A model generated the notes under the pieces. That model did no database searches and was not told where the DNA came from. It was given only the letters and a program-made list of their open reading frames with translations. Of a stretch of DNA of 64,000 nucleotides, positions 14,838-22,887 are shown in pieces. Source of the stretch: Stenotrophomonas hibiscicola ATCC 19867 (GTDB taxonomy: Bacteria; Pseudomonadota; Gammaproteobacteria; Xanthomonadales; Xanthomonadaceae); NCBI RefSeq assembly GCF_000382065.1, contig NZ_KB907506.1, positions 1-64,000 of the forward strand, read 5' to 3'. The position numbers and the translations under genes are program-made. Every line of letters begins with the position of its first letter. The stretch's first letter is position 1.

Positions 14838-17666
14838 GTGAAACACCTGATCCAACGGCCCGCCAGCCGCCGCCGCAGCACTCTGGCATCGTCCATCACC
14901 CATATCCTTACCGGCAGCACCCTGTTGCTGGTTGGCGCCGCGGCTTCCACCTCCGCCTTCGCGCAGGACAAGGCCACCAACCTGGACCGCATCACGGTCA
15001 CCGGTTCGAACATTCCGCGCACCAACACTGAAACGCCGTCGCCGGTGCAGGTAGTAACCCGCCAGGAAATCGACCGCACCGGCAAGACCACGGTTGCCGA
15101 ATACCTGCAGACCCTGACCGCTGATGGCTCCGGCTCCATCCCCAAGACCTTCGGCAACGGCTTTGCCGGTGGTGGCGCCGGCATTTCGCTGCGCGGCCTG
15201 GGCGCGGGCTCGACCCTGGTCCTGTTGAACGGCCGCCGCATGGCCACCTACGGCCTGGCCGACGACGGCCAGAAGGTCTTCACCGACCTGAGCACCATTC
15301 CGCTCGATGCCGTCGAGCGCGTGGAAGTGCTCAAGGACGGCGCCTCGGCAATCTATGGCTCCGATGCCATCGCCGGCGTGGTCAACATCATCCTGCGCAG
15401 CGACTTCCAGGGCGCCATCCTGCGTGGCTCCTATGGCCTGTCCGGTGACAGCGATGGCGACGCGAAGAAGGCGACCCTGACCGCCGGCACCGGCGACCTG
15501 GCCACTGACGGCTGGAATGCCTTCTTCAGCCTGGACGTCGGCAAGACCGACGCGATCAAGATCAGCGATCGCAAGAACCGCAAGTGGATCGGCACCGGCG
15601 ACATCCGTCCTTGGGGCTATGGCAACAATGCCCAGTTCCTCGGCGGCGCCTACCTCAATGGCCGCACCAGCGGAGGCGTCGGTCCGAATGGCTCGGTGTA
15701 TGACGACCGCAATGTCACGGCGACCAATCCGGCAAGGCTCGTGCCACTGCCCGGCTGCCAAGGCCTGACCACCATCCCGGGCCAGACCGACGCGTCAGTG
15801 GCGGCCCAGGGCTGCCTGTGGGATCCGGCGCAGCAGTTCCGTGATCTCACGCCTGAAGAGAAGTACGTCAACGTGTTCGGCCGCGCCAGCTTCGCCTTCG
15901 GCGAAGGCGGCGAGGTCTACACCGAGATCGGCTACTCGAAGAAGGAAACGATCTTCAGCAACACACCGTCCGGCGTCTCCGGCAGCTGGGGCTATCCCCT
16001 TGGCCCGCGCAATGCCAGCAGCGGCCCGGGCGCCGTGGTGCTGTCGCCGACCCATCCCGACAATCCGATCCAGGGCCAGGCCTCGCGCCTGCGCTACTCG
16101 GCCTGGGATGTCGGCCCGCGCGTGACCAACAACACCAATGAGTTCAACCGCTTCCTGGTCGGCGTCAAGGGCAACTGGGGTGACTGGAGCTACGACACCG
16201 CCTACCTGCACTCCGGTACCGATCTGGTGAACAAGCGCACCGGGTTCCTGCGCTACAGCGCTGTACAGTGCGCGCTGGGCAACCCGAACTGTGCCGGCGG
16301 CGTGTGGCGTATTGGCGACAATGCCAACCTCAACTCGCAGGCGCTGTACGACTACATCTCGCCGACCATCAGCGCACGCGCCAAGTCCAGCCTGGACATG
16401 TTCGACTTCACCGTGTCGCGCAGCCTGATGGACCTGAAAGGTGGTCCGCTGGGCCTGGCAATCGGTACCGAGTGGCGCAAGACCAGCAACAGCCTGACCC
16501 CGCAGACTTACACCGACCAGGGTGACATCATTGGCCTGGGCTATTCGGCCTATGACGGTACGCAGAATGTCTACGCCGGCTACGTCGAACTGTCGGCACC
16601 GGTGCTGGAGCAACTGGAACTTTCCGGCGCGCTGCGTTACGACAAGTACGAAAGCGGCGAAGGCAAGGCCACGCCGAAGCTGGGCATCAAGTGGACCCCA
16701 GCCGACTGGATCGCTCTGCGTGCCAGCTACGCCGAAGGCTTCCGCGCCCCCAACCCGGCCGAGAACGGCGATGGTGGCTTGGCCGCCTTCTCCAACGCCC
16801 GCGATCCGGTGCGCTGCGCCGTCAGCCCGCCGGCCGATGTCGGCACCAACTGCAGCTCGCGCCCGGTCGCGATCATCACCCGCCCCAACAAGGACCTGAA
16901 GCCGGAAGAGTCCAAGAGCTACTCGGTGGGCATCGTGCTGCAGCCGACCTCCACCACTTCGATGACCGTGGATGCCTGGCAGATCAAGCGCACCAACGAA
17001 ATCGCCCAAGGCTCCACGGCCGATGCCATCGCCGCCGGCAACGTGCTGCGTGATATCGACCTGATCAACGGCATCGCTGGCACCGGCAGCATCCTGGCGG
17101 TCAACACCGCGTACATCAATGCGGCATCCACGCGCGTGCGCGGTATCGATACCGATATCCGCCAGACCTTCGATATCGGCCCGGGCCAGCTGGAAATGGA
17201 CCTGCAGTGGAGCCATGTGCTGAAGTACGAGCGCACCGACTCCGACGAGACCTTCGACTATGCAGGCACCCACGGCAACTGCGACGTGACCAACTGCATC
17301 GGTACGCCAAAGGATCGGATCAACTTCGGTACCACCTGGCGTCAGGGGCCGTGGAGCGTGAGCGGCGTCGCCAACTACATCTCCAAGATGGACAACAAGG
17401 ATTTCCGTGGTCCGGAGGGTTCGTACCAGTTCTCCTACGCCGACGGTACCGACGTCACCAAGATCTCCTCGTTCACCACCTTCGATCTGTCCGGCCGCTG
17501 GAACATCACCGAAGCCTTCGAACTGAACGCCTCGGTGCAGAACGTGTTCGATCGCATTGCTCCGCTCGATCCGACCACCTACGGTGGCGTGAACTACAAC
17601 CCGCTGCACTTCAGCGGCGCCATCGGTCGCTACTTCACCGTCGGCGCCAAGTACACCTTCAAGTAA
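14838..17666 (+). CDS. TonB-dependent outer-membrane receptor
   Basis: A 942-residue outer-membrane receptor with a long signal peptide (cleavage near ASTSAFAQ, about residue 41), a TonB-box-like stretch (LDRITVTGSNIPR), a plug domain (about 60-175, including GAGSTLVLLNGRRM and VERVEVLKDGASAIYGSDAIAG) and a 22-strand barrel ending in FTVGAKYTFK. Plug-sequence style places it with the large xanthomonad receptors that import peptides, sugars or plant compounds; the substrate cannot be read. The start is a GTG with AGGAG about 7 nt upstream. An AT-richer stretch at 14720-14772, including TAGATT, probably holds the promoter. The TonB-like gene upstream and the amino-acid permease downstream suggest amino-acid or peptide uptake. 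Confidence 0.93.
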   Translation: MKHLIQRPASRRRSTLASSITHILTGSTLLLVGAAASTSAFAQDKATNLDRITVTGSNIPRTNTETPSPVQVVTRQEIDRTGKTTVAEYLQTLTADGSGSIPKTFGNGFAGGGAGISLRGLGAGSTLVLLNGRRMATYGLADDGQKVFTDLSTIPLDAVERVEVLKDGASAIYGSDAIAGVVNIILRSDFQGAILRGSYGLSGDSDGDAKKATLTAGTGDLATDGWNAFFSLDVGKTDAIKISDRKNRKWIGTGDIRPWGYGNNAQFLGGAYLNGRTSGGVGPNGSVYDDRNVTATNPARLVPLPGCQGLTTIPGQTDASVAAQGCLWDPAQQFRDLTPEEKYVNVFGRASFAFGEGGEVYTEIGYSKKETIFSNTPSGVSGSWGYPLGPRNASSGPGAVVLSPTHPDNPIQGQASRLRYSAWDVGPRVTNNTNEFNRFLVGVKGNWGDWSYDTAYLHSGTDLVNKRTGFLRYSAVQCALGNPNCAGGVWRIGDNANLNSQALYDYISPTISARAKSSLDMFDFTVSRSLMDLKGGPLGLAIGTEWRKTSNSLTPQTYTDQGDIIGLGYSAYDGTQNVYAGYVELSAPVLEQLELSGALRYDKYESGEGKATPKLGIKWTPADWIALRASYAEGFRAPNPAENGDGGLAAFSNARDPVRCAVSPPADVGTNCSSRPVAIITRPNKDLKPEESKSYSVGIVLQPTSTTSMTVDAWQIKRTNEIAQGSTADAIAAGNVLRDIDLINGIAGTGSILAVNTAYINAASTRVRGIDTDIRQTFDIGPGQLEMDLQWSHVLKYERTDSDETFDYAGTHGNCDVTNCIGTPKDRINFGTTWRQGPWSVSGVANYISKMDNKDFRGPEGSYQFSYADGTDVTKISSFTTFDLSGRWNITEAFELNASVQNVFDRIAPLDPTTYGGVNYNPLHFSGAIGRYFTVGAKYTFK

Positions 17667-17690
17667 TACCGTTCAACGCATCAACTTCGG

Positions 17691-17714
17691 AGGCCCGGGC
17701 AGCAGCCCGGGCCT
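17691..17714 (+). terminator. Hairpin after the TonB-dependent receptor gene
   Basis: A perfect 10-bp stem (AGGCCCGGGC/GCCCGGGCCT) with a 4-nt loop, 24 bp after the stop, followed by TCGTCGTT. It is probably a terminator with a weak U tract. Confidence 0.6.
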
Positions 17715-17795
17715 TCGTCGTTGCACGCCTTGCATGCATGTTCACAGGCACGTGGCTACCGTGTGCAAGCGGCACTACCGCCGCAGGGGATCACC

Positions 17796-19217
17796 ATGGC
17801 CACGACATCGCAACGCCTGGGCCTGCCCGCGTTGACTGCACTGGTAGTTGGCTCGATGGTAGGCGCCGGCATCTTCTCATTGCCGCAGAACGTAGCGCGC
17901 AGCGCCGGTCCGGCGGCGGCGCTGCTCGGCTGGGCGGTCAGCGGCGCCGGCATGCTGATGCTGGCCTTCGTGTTCCAGGCCCTGGCCAACCGCCGGCCGG
18001 ATCTTGATACCGGCATCTACGCATACGCGCGTGAGGGCTTCGGCAACTACATCGGGTTCTCTGCGGCCTGGGGCTACTGGGTCGCCTCGGTGCTTGGCAA
18101 TGCCAGCTTCTTCGTGCTGATCTTCAGCGGCCTCGGCCATTTCCTGCCAGTGTTCGGCGAAGGCAACACGCCTGCCGCCGTGGCGGCGTCGTCAGTGCTG
18201 CTGTGGACCGTGCACCTGCTGGTGCTGCGTGGCCTGCGTACGGCGGCCATCGTCAATGGCCTGGTGACGGTGGCCAAGCTGCTGCCGATCACGCTGTTCC
18301 TGATCCTGGCAGCAGGTGCGTTCCGCATGGAGGTGTTCCGTGCCGATTTCCTTGGCACACCCGCGCTCGGCGATCTCGGCCAGCAGCTGCGCGGCATGAT
18401 GCTGGTGACCGTGTGGGTATTCATCGGCATCGAGGGCGCCAGCATCTATTCACGGCGTGCGGCGCGCCGCGCCGACGTTGGCCGCGCCACGGTGATCGGT
18501 TTCCTGGGGGTCTGGCTGCTGCTGGTGCTGGTCAGCCTGCTGTCGATGGGCGTGCTGTCGCAGGCCGAACTGGCCGGGCTGCCCAATCCGTCGATGGCCT
18601 ATGTGCTGCGCGCCATCGTCGGCGAATGGGGCGCGACGGTAATCATCATCGGTTCGATCATCTCCGTCCTCGGTGCATTGCTGGCCTGGGTGCTGCTGTG
18701 CGCCGAAGTGCTCTATGCCGCCGCAGGCGACGGCACCATGCCCGCCTTCCTCGGCCGCGAGAACGCGCGTGGTGTGCCGGCCAATGCACTGTGGTTGAGC
18801 AATGGCCTGATCCAGTTGTTCCTGCTGCTGGTGCTGGTCAGTTCGGGCAGCTACACCGGGCTGGTGCTGCTCGCTGCGTCGATGAGCCTGGTGCCCTACT
18901 TCCTGTCCACGGCATTCGGCGTGCAGCTGGCCTGGCGCGGGCAGGCCTATGCCGGTGAGCCGGGTGTGCGCTGGCGTGATTTCGGGGTGGCAGTGCTGGC
19001 CAGTGCGTATGCGCTGTGGCTGGTGTATGCCGGTGGCCTGGACAACCTGCTGCTGTCGGTATTGCTGTACGTGCCCGGCGTGGTGTTGTTCGCACTGACC
19101 CGGCGCCAACGCGGCGAGCGGGTATTCACGCGTTGGGAATGGGTGCTGTTCGGTGCGATCCTGATCGTGGCGATCGCCACGCTGGTGGCGTTCTGGCGAG
19201 GAGCGCTGGCACTGTAG
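17796..19217 (+). CDS. APC-superfamily basic amino acid/polyamine antiporter
   Basis: A 473-residue integral membrane protein with about 12 hydrophobic segments. The N-terminal signature LTALVVGSMVGAGIFSLPQN is that of the basic amino acid/polyamine antiporter (APA) branch, which includes ArcD-like arginine/ornithine and lysine exchangers. The exact substrate is not determinable. I chose the ATG at 17796 with AGGGG upstream; the open frame begins earlier at 17721, but the extra residues are unlike transporters. No arginine deiminase genes are nearby. The TAG stop is formed by the GTAG of the SMAG hairpin that follows. The only same-strand neighbour is the TonB-dependent receptor, across a hairpin. 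Confidence 0.9.
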   Translation: MATTSQRLGLPALTALVVGSMVGAGIFSLPQNVARSAGPAAALLGWAVSGAGMLMLAFVFQALANRRPDLDTGIYAYAREGFGNYIGFSAAWGYWVASVLGNASFFVLIFSGLGHFLPVFGEGNTPAAVAASSVLLWTVHLLVLRGLRTAAIVNGLVTVAKLLPITLFLILAAGAFRMEVFRADFLGTPALGDLGQQLRGMMLVTVWVFIGIEGASIYSRRAARRADVGRATVIGFLGVWLLLVLVSLLSMGVLSQAELAGLPNPSMAYVLRAIVGEWGATVIIIGSIISVLGALLAWVLLCAEVLYAAAGDGTMPAFLGRENARGVPANALWLSNGLIQLFLLLVLVSSGSYTGLVLLAASMSLVPYFLSTAFGVQLAWRGQAYAGEPGVRWRDFGVAVLASAYALWLVYAGGLDNLLLSVLLYVPGVVLFALTRRQRGERVFTRWEWVLFGAILIVAIATLVAFWRGALAL

Positions 19218-19294
19218 AGCCGAGCCCACGCTCGGCTTCGCACAGGCAGCCGAGCACGGCTCGGCTCCGCAACAGCAGTCGAGCAAGCTCGACT
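19214..19294. repeat. Tandem array of three SMAG-like hairpins
   Basis: Three hairpins follow each other: 19218-19237 (AGCCGAGC/GCTCGGCT), 19248-19266 (AGCCGAGC/GCTCGGCT, 3-nt loop) and 19277-19294 (AGTCGAGC/GCTCGACT). The first is preceded by GTAG (19214-19217), whose TAG is the stop codon of the permease. They probably act as the 3' end of the permease message. Confidence 0.8.
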
Positions 19295-19306
19295 CCACAA
19301 AGACGC

Positions 19307-19341
19307 AAAAAAAAAAAAACCTGCATCTTGCGATGCAGGTT
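19307..19341 (-). terminator. Intrinsic terminator of tRNA-Asn
   Basis: Read on the minus strand, a 10-bp stem (AACCTGCATC/GATGCAGGTT, 19318-19341) leads into a run of U from the 13-A tract at 19307-19319. It begins 9 bp past the CCA end of the tRNA. Confidence 0.92.
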
Positions 19342-19349
19342 TCTCAAGG

Positions 19350-19426
19350 TGGCGCCCGAAGTTGGACTCGAACCAACGACCCCCTGATTAACAGTCAAGT
19401 GCTCTAACCGGCTGAGCTATTCGGGC
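19350..19426 (-). tRNA. tRNA-Asn (GUU)
   Basis: The minus strand folds as a full cloverleaf of 77 nt including an encoded CCA. The acceptor stem is GCCCGAA/TTCGGGC with discriminator G. The D arm holds AGCTCAGCCGG. The anticodon loop CTGTTAA gives anticodon GUU, and the T arm is GTTGG-TTCGAGT-CCAAC. It is monocistronic, with its own terminator downstream. Confidence 0.97.
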
Positions 19427-19448
19427 AGACGACTAGTATAACCATTCT

Positions 19449-19919
19449 TCACGCGCGATGGTAGGGGTGATTGGCGATCATTGCGGCAGCCCGATACAGC
19501 TGCTCGGCCACCACCAGCCGCACCAGCATGTGCGGCAGCGTCAATGGTCCAATCGACCACTTCTCATCGGCCAACGCGGATACTTCCGGCGAATGCCCTT
19601 CCGGGCCACCGATCAGGAACGCCAGGTCCCTGCCCTGCCCGCGCCAATGCTCCAGGCGTTGTGCCAGCTGTTCGGAGCTGAGCTGGCGGCCCGGCACATC
19701 CAGCGCCACCACATAAGCGTTCTTCGGCAGCGCAGCGATTACCCGCCTGCCTTCATCCTCCGTGGCGCGACGCGGATCGCGGCCCTTGCCGCGCAGGCCA
19801 GGCTCGATTTCGACCAGCTCGAACGGCAGCCAGTGCGACAGCCGCTTCTGGTACTCGGCGAAGCCCTGCGCGACCCAGCTGGGGGCGCGTTCACCGGTGG
19901 CGATCAGGCGGGCTTTCAT
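19449..19919 (-). CDS. rlmH: 23S rRNA pseudouridine-1915 N3-methyltransferase RlmH
   Basis: RlmH (SPOUT family) methylates pseudouridine 1915 in helix 69 of 23S rRNA. The product has 156 residues, the usual length, with the SAM-binding knot motif FLIGGPEGHS and the C-terminal LPHMLVRLVVAEQLYRA segment. The start is the ATG at 19919 (MKARLIATGERAP); the frame is open further upstream, but only this start matches the family. rsfS precedes it by about 65 bp on the same strand, the near-universal rsfS-rlmH pair. Confidence 0.96.
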   Translation of the reverse strand: MKARLIATGERAPSWVAQGFAEYQKRLSHWLPFELVEIEPGLRGKGRDPRRATEDEGRRVIAALPKNAYVVALDVPGRQLSSEQLAQRLEHWRGQGRDLAFLIGGPEGHSPEVSALADEKWSIGPLTLPHMLVRLVVAEQLYRAAAMIANHPYHRA

Positions 19920-19983
19920 CAGCGGTCCTCCAAAACGTCGACGGCGCCATCGGCGCCGTCGAAGGGATGCATCATCGTGTGGC

Positions 19984-20394
19984 TCAGGCCACTTCGTCGT
20001 CGCTGGACGGCGGCTGGTCGCCGACGGTCCACAGGCGCTCGAGGGCGTAGAACTCACGCACGCGCGGCAGCATCACGTGGACGATCACGTCGCCCAGGTC
20101 GACCAGCACCCACTCGGCCTCGCGCTCGCCTTCCACGCCCAGTGGCATCACGTCCAGGTTCTTGGCGAAGCGCACGACTTCATCGGCAATCGACTTGACG
20201 TGGCGGGTCGAGGTGCCCGAAACGACGATCATGTAATCGGCAACGCTGGACCGGCCGCGCACGTCGATCTCGACCAGGTCCTTGGCCTTCAGGTCTTCGG
20301 TGGCTTGGCGGACGCTGGCCAGCAGTTCCGGCACGGACGGCGGCGGGCTGGGAAGATCGACCTTGATGGTCTGGGGCTGGGTCTGGTTGCTCAA
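19984..20394 (-). CDS. rsfS: Ribosomal silencing factor RsfS
   Basis: RsfS binds uL14 on the 50S subunit and blocks subunit joining when nutrients run low. The 136-residue protein has the DUF143 core: KAKDLVEIDVRGRSSVADYMIVVSG split over the first strands, then STRHVKSIADEV and GEREAEWVLVDLGDVIVHVMLP. It starts with a TTG at 20394; no ATG is suitably placed and no clear Shine-Dalgarno sequence is seen. An 11-residue proline-bearing linker near the N-terminus and an acidic tail after the domain make it longer than the E. coli protein. It lies between nadD and rlmH, the usual order. Confidence 0.95.
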   Translation of the reverse strand: MSNQTQPQTIKVDLPSPPPSVPELLASVRQATEDLKAKDLVEIDVRGRSSVADYMIVVSGTSTRHVKSIADEVVRFAKNLDVMPLGVEGEREAEWVLVDLGDVIVHVMLPRVREFYALERLWTVGDQPPSSDDEVA

Positions 20395-20452
20395 AGTGGA
20401 TCGACTCGATAAACGTGGGGGCGATTATACGGGGATGGCGCGGCCGCGCCAT

Positions 20453-21118
20453 TCACGCCGTGGCCGGGCGGTACAGCCCGTGTGCAGCGACATAGTCGGC
20501 CACGGCCGGTGGCAGCAGTGCGCGCCAGGGGCCGCCAGCGGCAATCTGCGAGCGCACGGCGCTGGCTGATTCCTCGCGCAGCGGGTGGTGCAGGCGCAGG
20601 ACGCGCCCGGCCGGGCTGGCGAACAGGGCCTGCTCATTGTCGGCCCAGCGCCCTTGCAGGGCACGCCCCAGCTCGCCATCGATCGACGCCTGCAACGGAC
20701 TGCCCGGCCGTTCGGCCACCACGAAGTGGGCCAGGTCGAACAGGGCCTCCCATTCGTGCCAGCCGGACAGGCCCAGCAGGCTGTCGGCGCCCACCAGCCA
20801 GGCCAGCGGCCGGCTCGGGCCCAGCTCGCCACGCAGCTCGCGCAGGGTGTCGACAGTGTACGACGGACGACCGGGGCAGCGGGCGGCACGATCCAGTTCG
20901 CGGCGGTCCAACAACAGCCCCGGCTCGTCGCCGATGGCCAGCGACAACATCGTGCAGCGCTGCTCAGCGGTGGCACCGGGCACCGCGCGGTGCGGCGGAT
21001 CGGCGGCCGGCAGCAGGCGCACGGCGACCTGCAGTTCATCACGGGCCGCACGCGCGATCGCCAGGTGCCCCAGGTGCACCGGATCGAAGGTGCCCCCGTA
21101 ATAGATCCGCAGGCTCAT
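20453..21118 (-). CDS. nadD: Nicotinate-nucleotide adenylyltransferase NadD
   Basis: NadD makes nicotinic acid adenine dinucleotide from NaMN and ATP in NAD synthesis. The 221-residue product opens with the nucleotidyltransferase motif IYYGGTFDPVHLGHLAIA (GGTFDPVHxGH), carries RRELDRAA and SYTVDTL, and ends with SQIAAGG-type signature ISSTxIR variant RSQIAAG. The gene starts 3 bp after the holA stop, so the two are probably coupled, and rsfS follows. Length and order agree with the conserved lptE-holA-nadD-rsfS-rlmH cluster. Confidence 0.95.
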   Translation of the reverse strand: MSLRIYYGGTFDPVHLGHLAIARAARDELQVAVRLLPAADPPHRAVPGATAEQRCTMLSLAIGDEPGLLLDRRELDRAARCPGRPSYTVDTLRELRGELGPSRPLAWLVGADSLLGLSGWHEWEALFDLAHFVVAERPGSPLQASIDGELGRALQGRWADNEQALFASPAGRVLRLHHPLREESASAVRSQIAAGGPWRALLPPAVADYVAAHGLYRPATA

Positions 21119-21121
21119 TGC

Positions 21122-22159
21122 TCAGGCCCGCGCCAACAGGCGCACGGCACGCGGTTCGGCCACCACCACCAGCAGGCGCTCCAGCGCCAGCCAGGCATCA
21201 CCCTCGGCGCGGCCCTTGGCGATGCGGTCAACCAGCCCGGCTTCGGCCACGAAGCGTTCCCAACGCTTGCTTTCCGGATGCCGCTGCAGCGCGCGCTTGT
21301 ACGGGGCCTGCCGCGATTCCCAGATACCGCGCGATTTCATTTCAGCCGCCAGGTTGCCGCCACGGGCCTGCACCCGGGCCAGGCCAGCGCCCGCCAGCAG
21401 CTCGCGGATCACCATCGGCATCAGCGCAGCCACCGCCTCGCCCTCGCCGCGCAGTCCGGCCAGCATGCGCAGCACCGCCGGCGGTTGGCCGGAAAAGGCC
21501 GCTTCCACCAGCCGGAACACGTCATAGCGGGCGGCATCGGCCACCAGCGACTCCATGCGCTCCACGTCCAGCGGCTGGCCATCGGCCAGCAACGCCAGCT
21601 TGTCGATTTCCTGGGCAGCAGCCAGCAGATTGCCTTCCACCCGCTCGGCCAGGCGCTGCACGGCGGCAGGATCGGCACGCAGTCCCTTGCCACGCAGGCG
21701 GCGCTCGATCCAGTCCGGCAATTCATGCGGCTTGACCGCCCAGGCCACCGACAGCACGCCGATGCGGTTGATCGCTTCGGCCCACTTGCCCTGGTGGGCC
21801 TTGCTCCATTCACTTGCGGTGATCATCAGCACCACGTCCGGCGCCGGGTTGGCACAGAACTGGCTGATCACTTCGGCCCCGTCCTTGCCAGGCTTGCCGC
21901 TGGGCAGGCGCACCTCAACCAGGCGGCGGGCACTGAACAGGCTGGGCGCGTTGAAGCTGGCGTCGAGCTGGTTCCAGTCGAAATCACGGCCATCGGCGTC
22001 GAACACTTCACGTTCGCCGATGCCGGCGGCGCGTGCGCGTGCGCGGATGGCGTCAGCTGCCTCCAGCACACGCAGGGTTTCCGGGCCGGCAATCAGGTAG
22101 ACCGGCGCCAGCGCGGTATCAGCGCCCTGGCTGGCCAGCTGCTCCGGACGCAGTTCCAT
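21122..22159 (-). CDS. holA: DNA polymerase III subunit delta
   Basis: HolA is the wrench of the clamp loader that opens the beta sliding clamp. The 345-residue protein carries the family features: N-terminal MELRPEQLASQ, PVYLIAGPETL near residue 20, FDADGRDFDWNQL, the SLFSARRLVEVRLPSGKPGKDG block and LLAAAQEIDKLALLA. The start is the ATG at 22159, nine bases after the lptE stop. It stands in the classical lptE-holA-nadD order. Confidence 0.95.
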   Translation of the reverse strand: MELRPEQLASQGADTALAPVYLIAGPETLRVLEAADAIRARARAAGIGEREVFDADGRDFDWNQLDASFNAPSLFSARRLVEVRLPSGKPGKDGAEVISQFCANPAPDVVLMITASEWSKAHQGKWAEAINRIGVLSVAWAVKPHELPDWIERRLRGKGLRADPAAVQRLAERVEGNLLAAAQEIDKLALLADGQPLDVERMESLVADAARYDVFRLVEAAFSGQPPAVLRMLAGLRGEGEAVAALMPMVIRELLAGAGLARVQARGGNLAAEMKSRGIWESRQAPYKRALQRHPESKRWERFVAEAGLVDRIAKGRAEGDAWLALERLLVVVAEPRAVRLLARA

Positions 22160-22168
22160 GGCCGCGGC

Positions 22169-22753
22169 TCAGTGCTTGGCTGCGGGGACCGGCTCGGCCG
22201 GTACCGCGCCTTCAATCGGCTTGGCTTTCGGCGCCGACAGGCTGCCGCCCTTCTCGAGCTCGGCACGCACCACGCTGTCGATGCGGCGGATGATCGAGGC
22301 GGACATTTCCCGGCGCAGCTCGTTGGCCAGGATCTCGCGTTCGGTGGTGGTACCGGTGGCGTCGGTCGGTGGCGACACGTAGTCACGCGAGAGCTCGATC
22401 ACCTGCTGCGGCACCAGTTCGCTGCCATCCTCGCGACGGAAGATGAAGATCACCGCATAGCGCAGGCTGTACTCCTGGGCGCGGCCCTGCGAGTCGATGG
22501 CGATCGGCAGGTCGCCCCAGCGCTCGGACAGCACCTGCAACTGGGTACTGGGTTCGTTGCTGTCCTCATCAGCCAGCCTGGCACCGGAAGCCAGCAGGCT
22601 GCGGTTGAGCAGCTTGACCAGTTCACTGTACGGGGCGGTGGATACCACCTTCACCGGGGCGGTGTCGGTGGGCAGCATCAGCTTGTTGCGCAGATGGAAG
22701 CCGCAGCCGGCAAGGCCGAGGACAAGAACGAGGGCAAGCAGGATTCGGGTCAT
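22169..22753 (-). CDS. lptE: LPS-assembly lipoprotein LptE
   Basis: LptE plugs the LptD barrel and brings lipopolysaccharide to the outer leaflet. The 194-residue product has a lipoprotein signal peptide with lipobox LAGC (cysteine at about residue 17), followed by GFHLRN, the standard LptE start of the mature protein. I chose the ATG at 22753 (MTRILLALVL); an upstream in-frame ATG at 22783 would put extra residues before the signal peptide. The C-terminus is longer and alanine/proline-rich compared with the enterobacterial protein. It sits between leuS and holA, as in most gammaproteobacteria. Confidence 0.93.
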   Translation of the reverse strand: MTRILLALVLVLGLAGCGFHLRNKLMLPTDTAPVKVVSTAPYSELVKLLNRSLLASGARLADEDSNEPSTQLQVLSERWGDLPIAIDSQGRAQEYSLRYAVIFIFRREDGSELVPQQVIELSRDYVSPPTDATGTTTEREILANELRREMSASIIRRIDSVVRAELEKGGSLSAPKAKPIEGAVPAEPVPAAKH

Positions 22754-22887
22754 GGAGACAGTCTGGCGGAGCCGGGCGATCACGGCAACACACAGCCTGC
22801 CCGAAGCCGCGTGAATGCAGGGCCATCAGACGCCTGGCCCTGCACCGGAATGGCACCGGCCACCTCGCGGGCGCCGGTGCGGATACA

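Noticed and set aside
19350..19426. Genomic island inserted at tRNA-Asn
   Set aside because: No integrase, no direct repeat of the tRNA 3' end and no change of gene type on either side.
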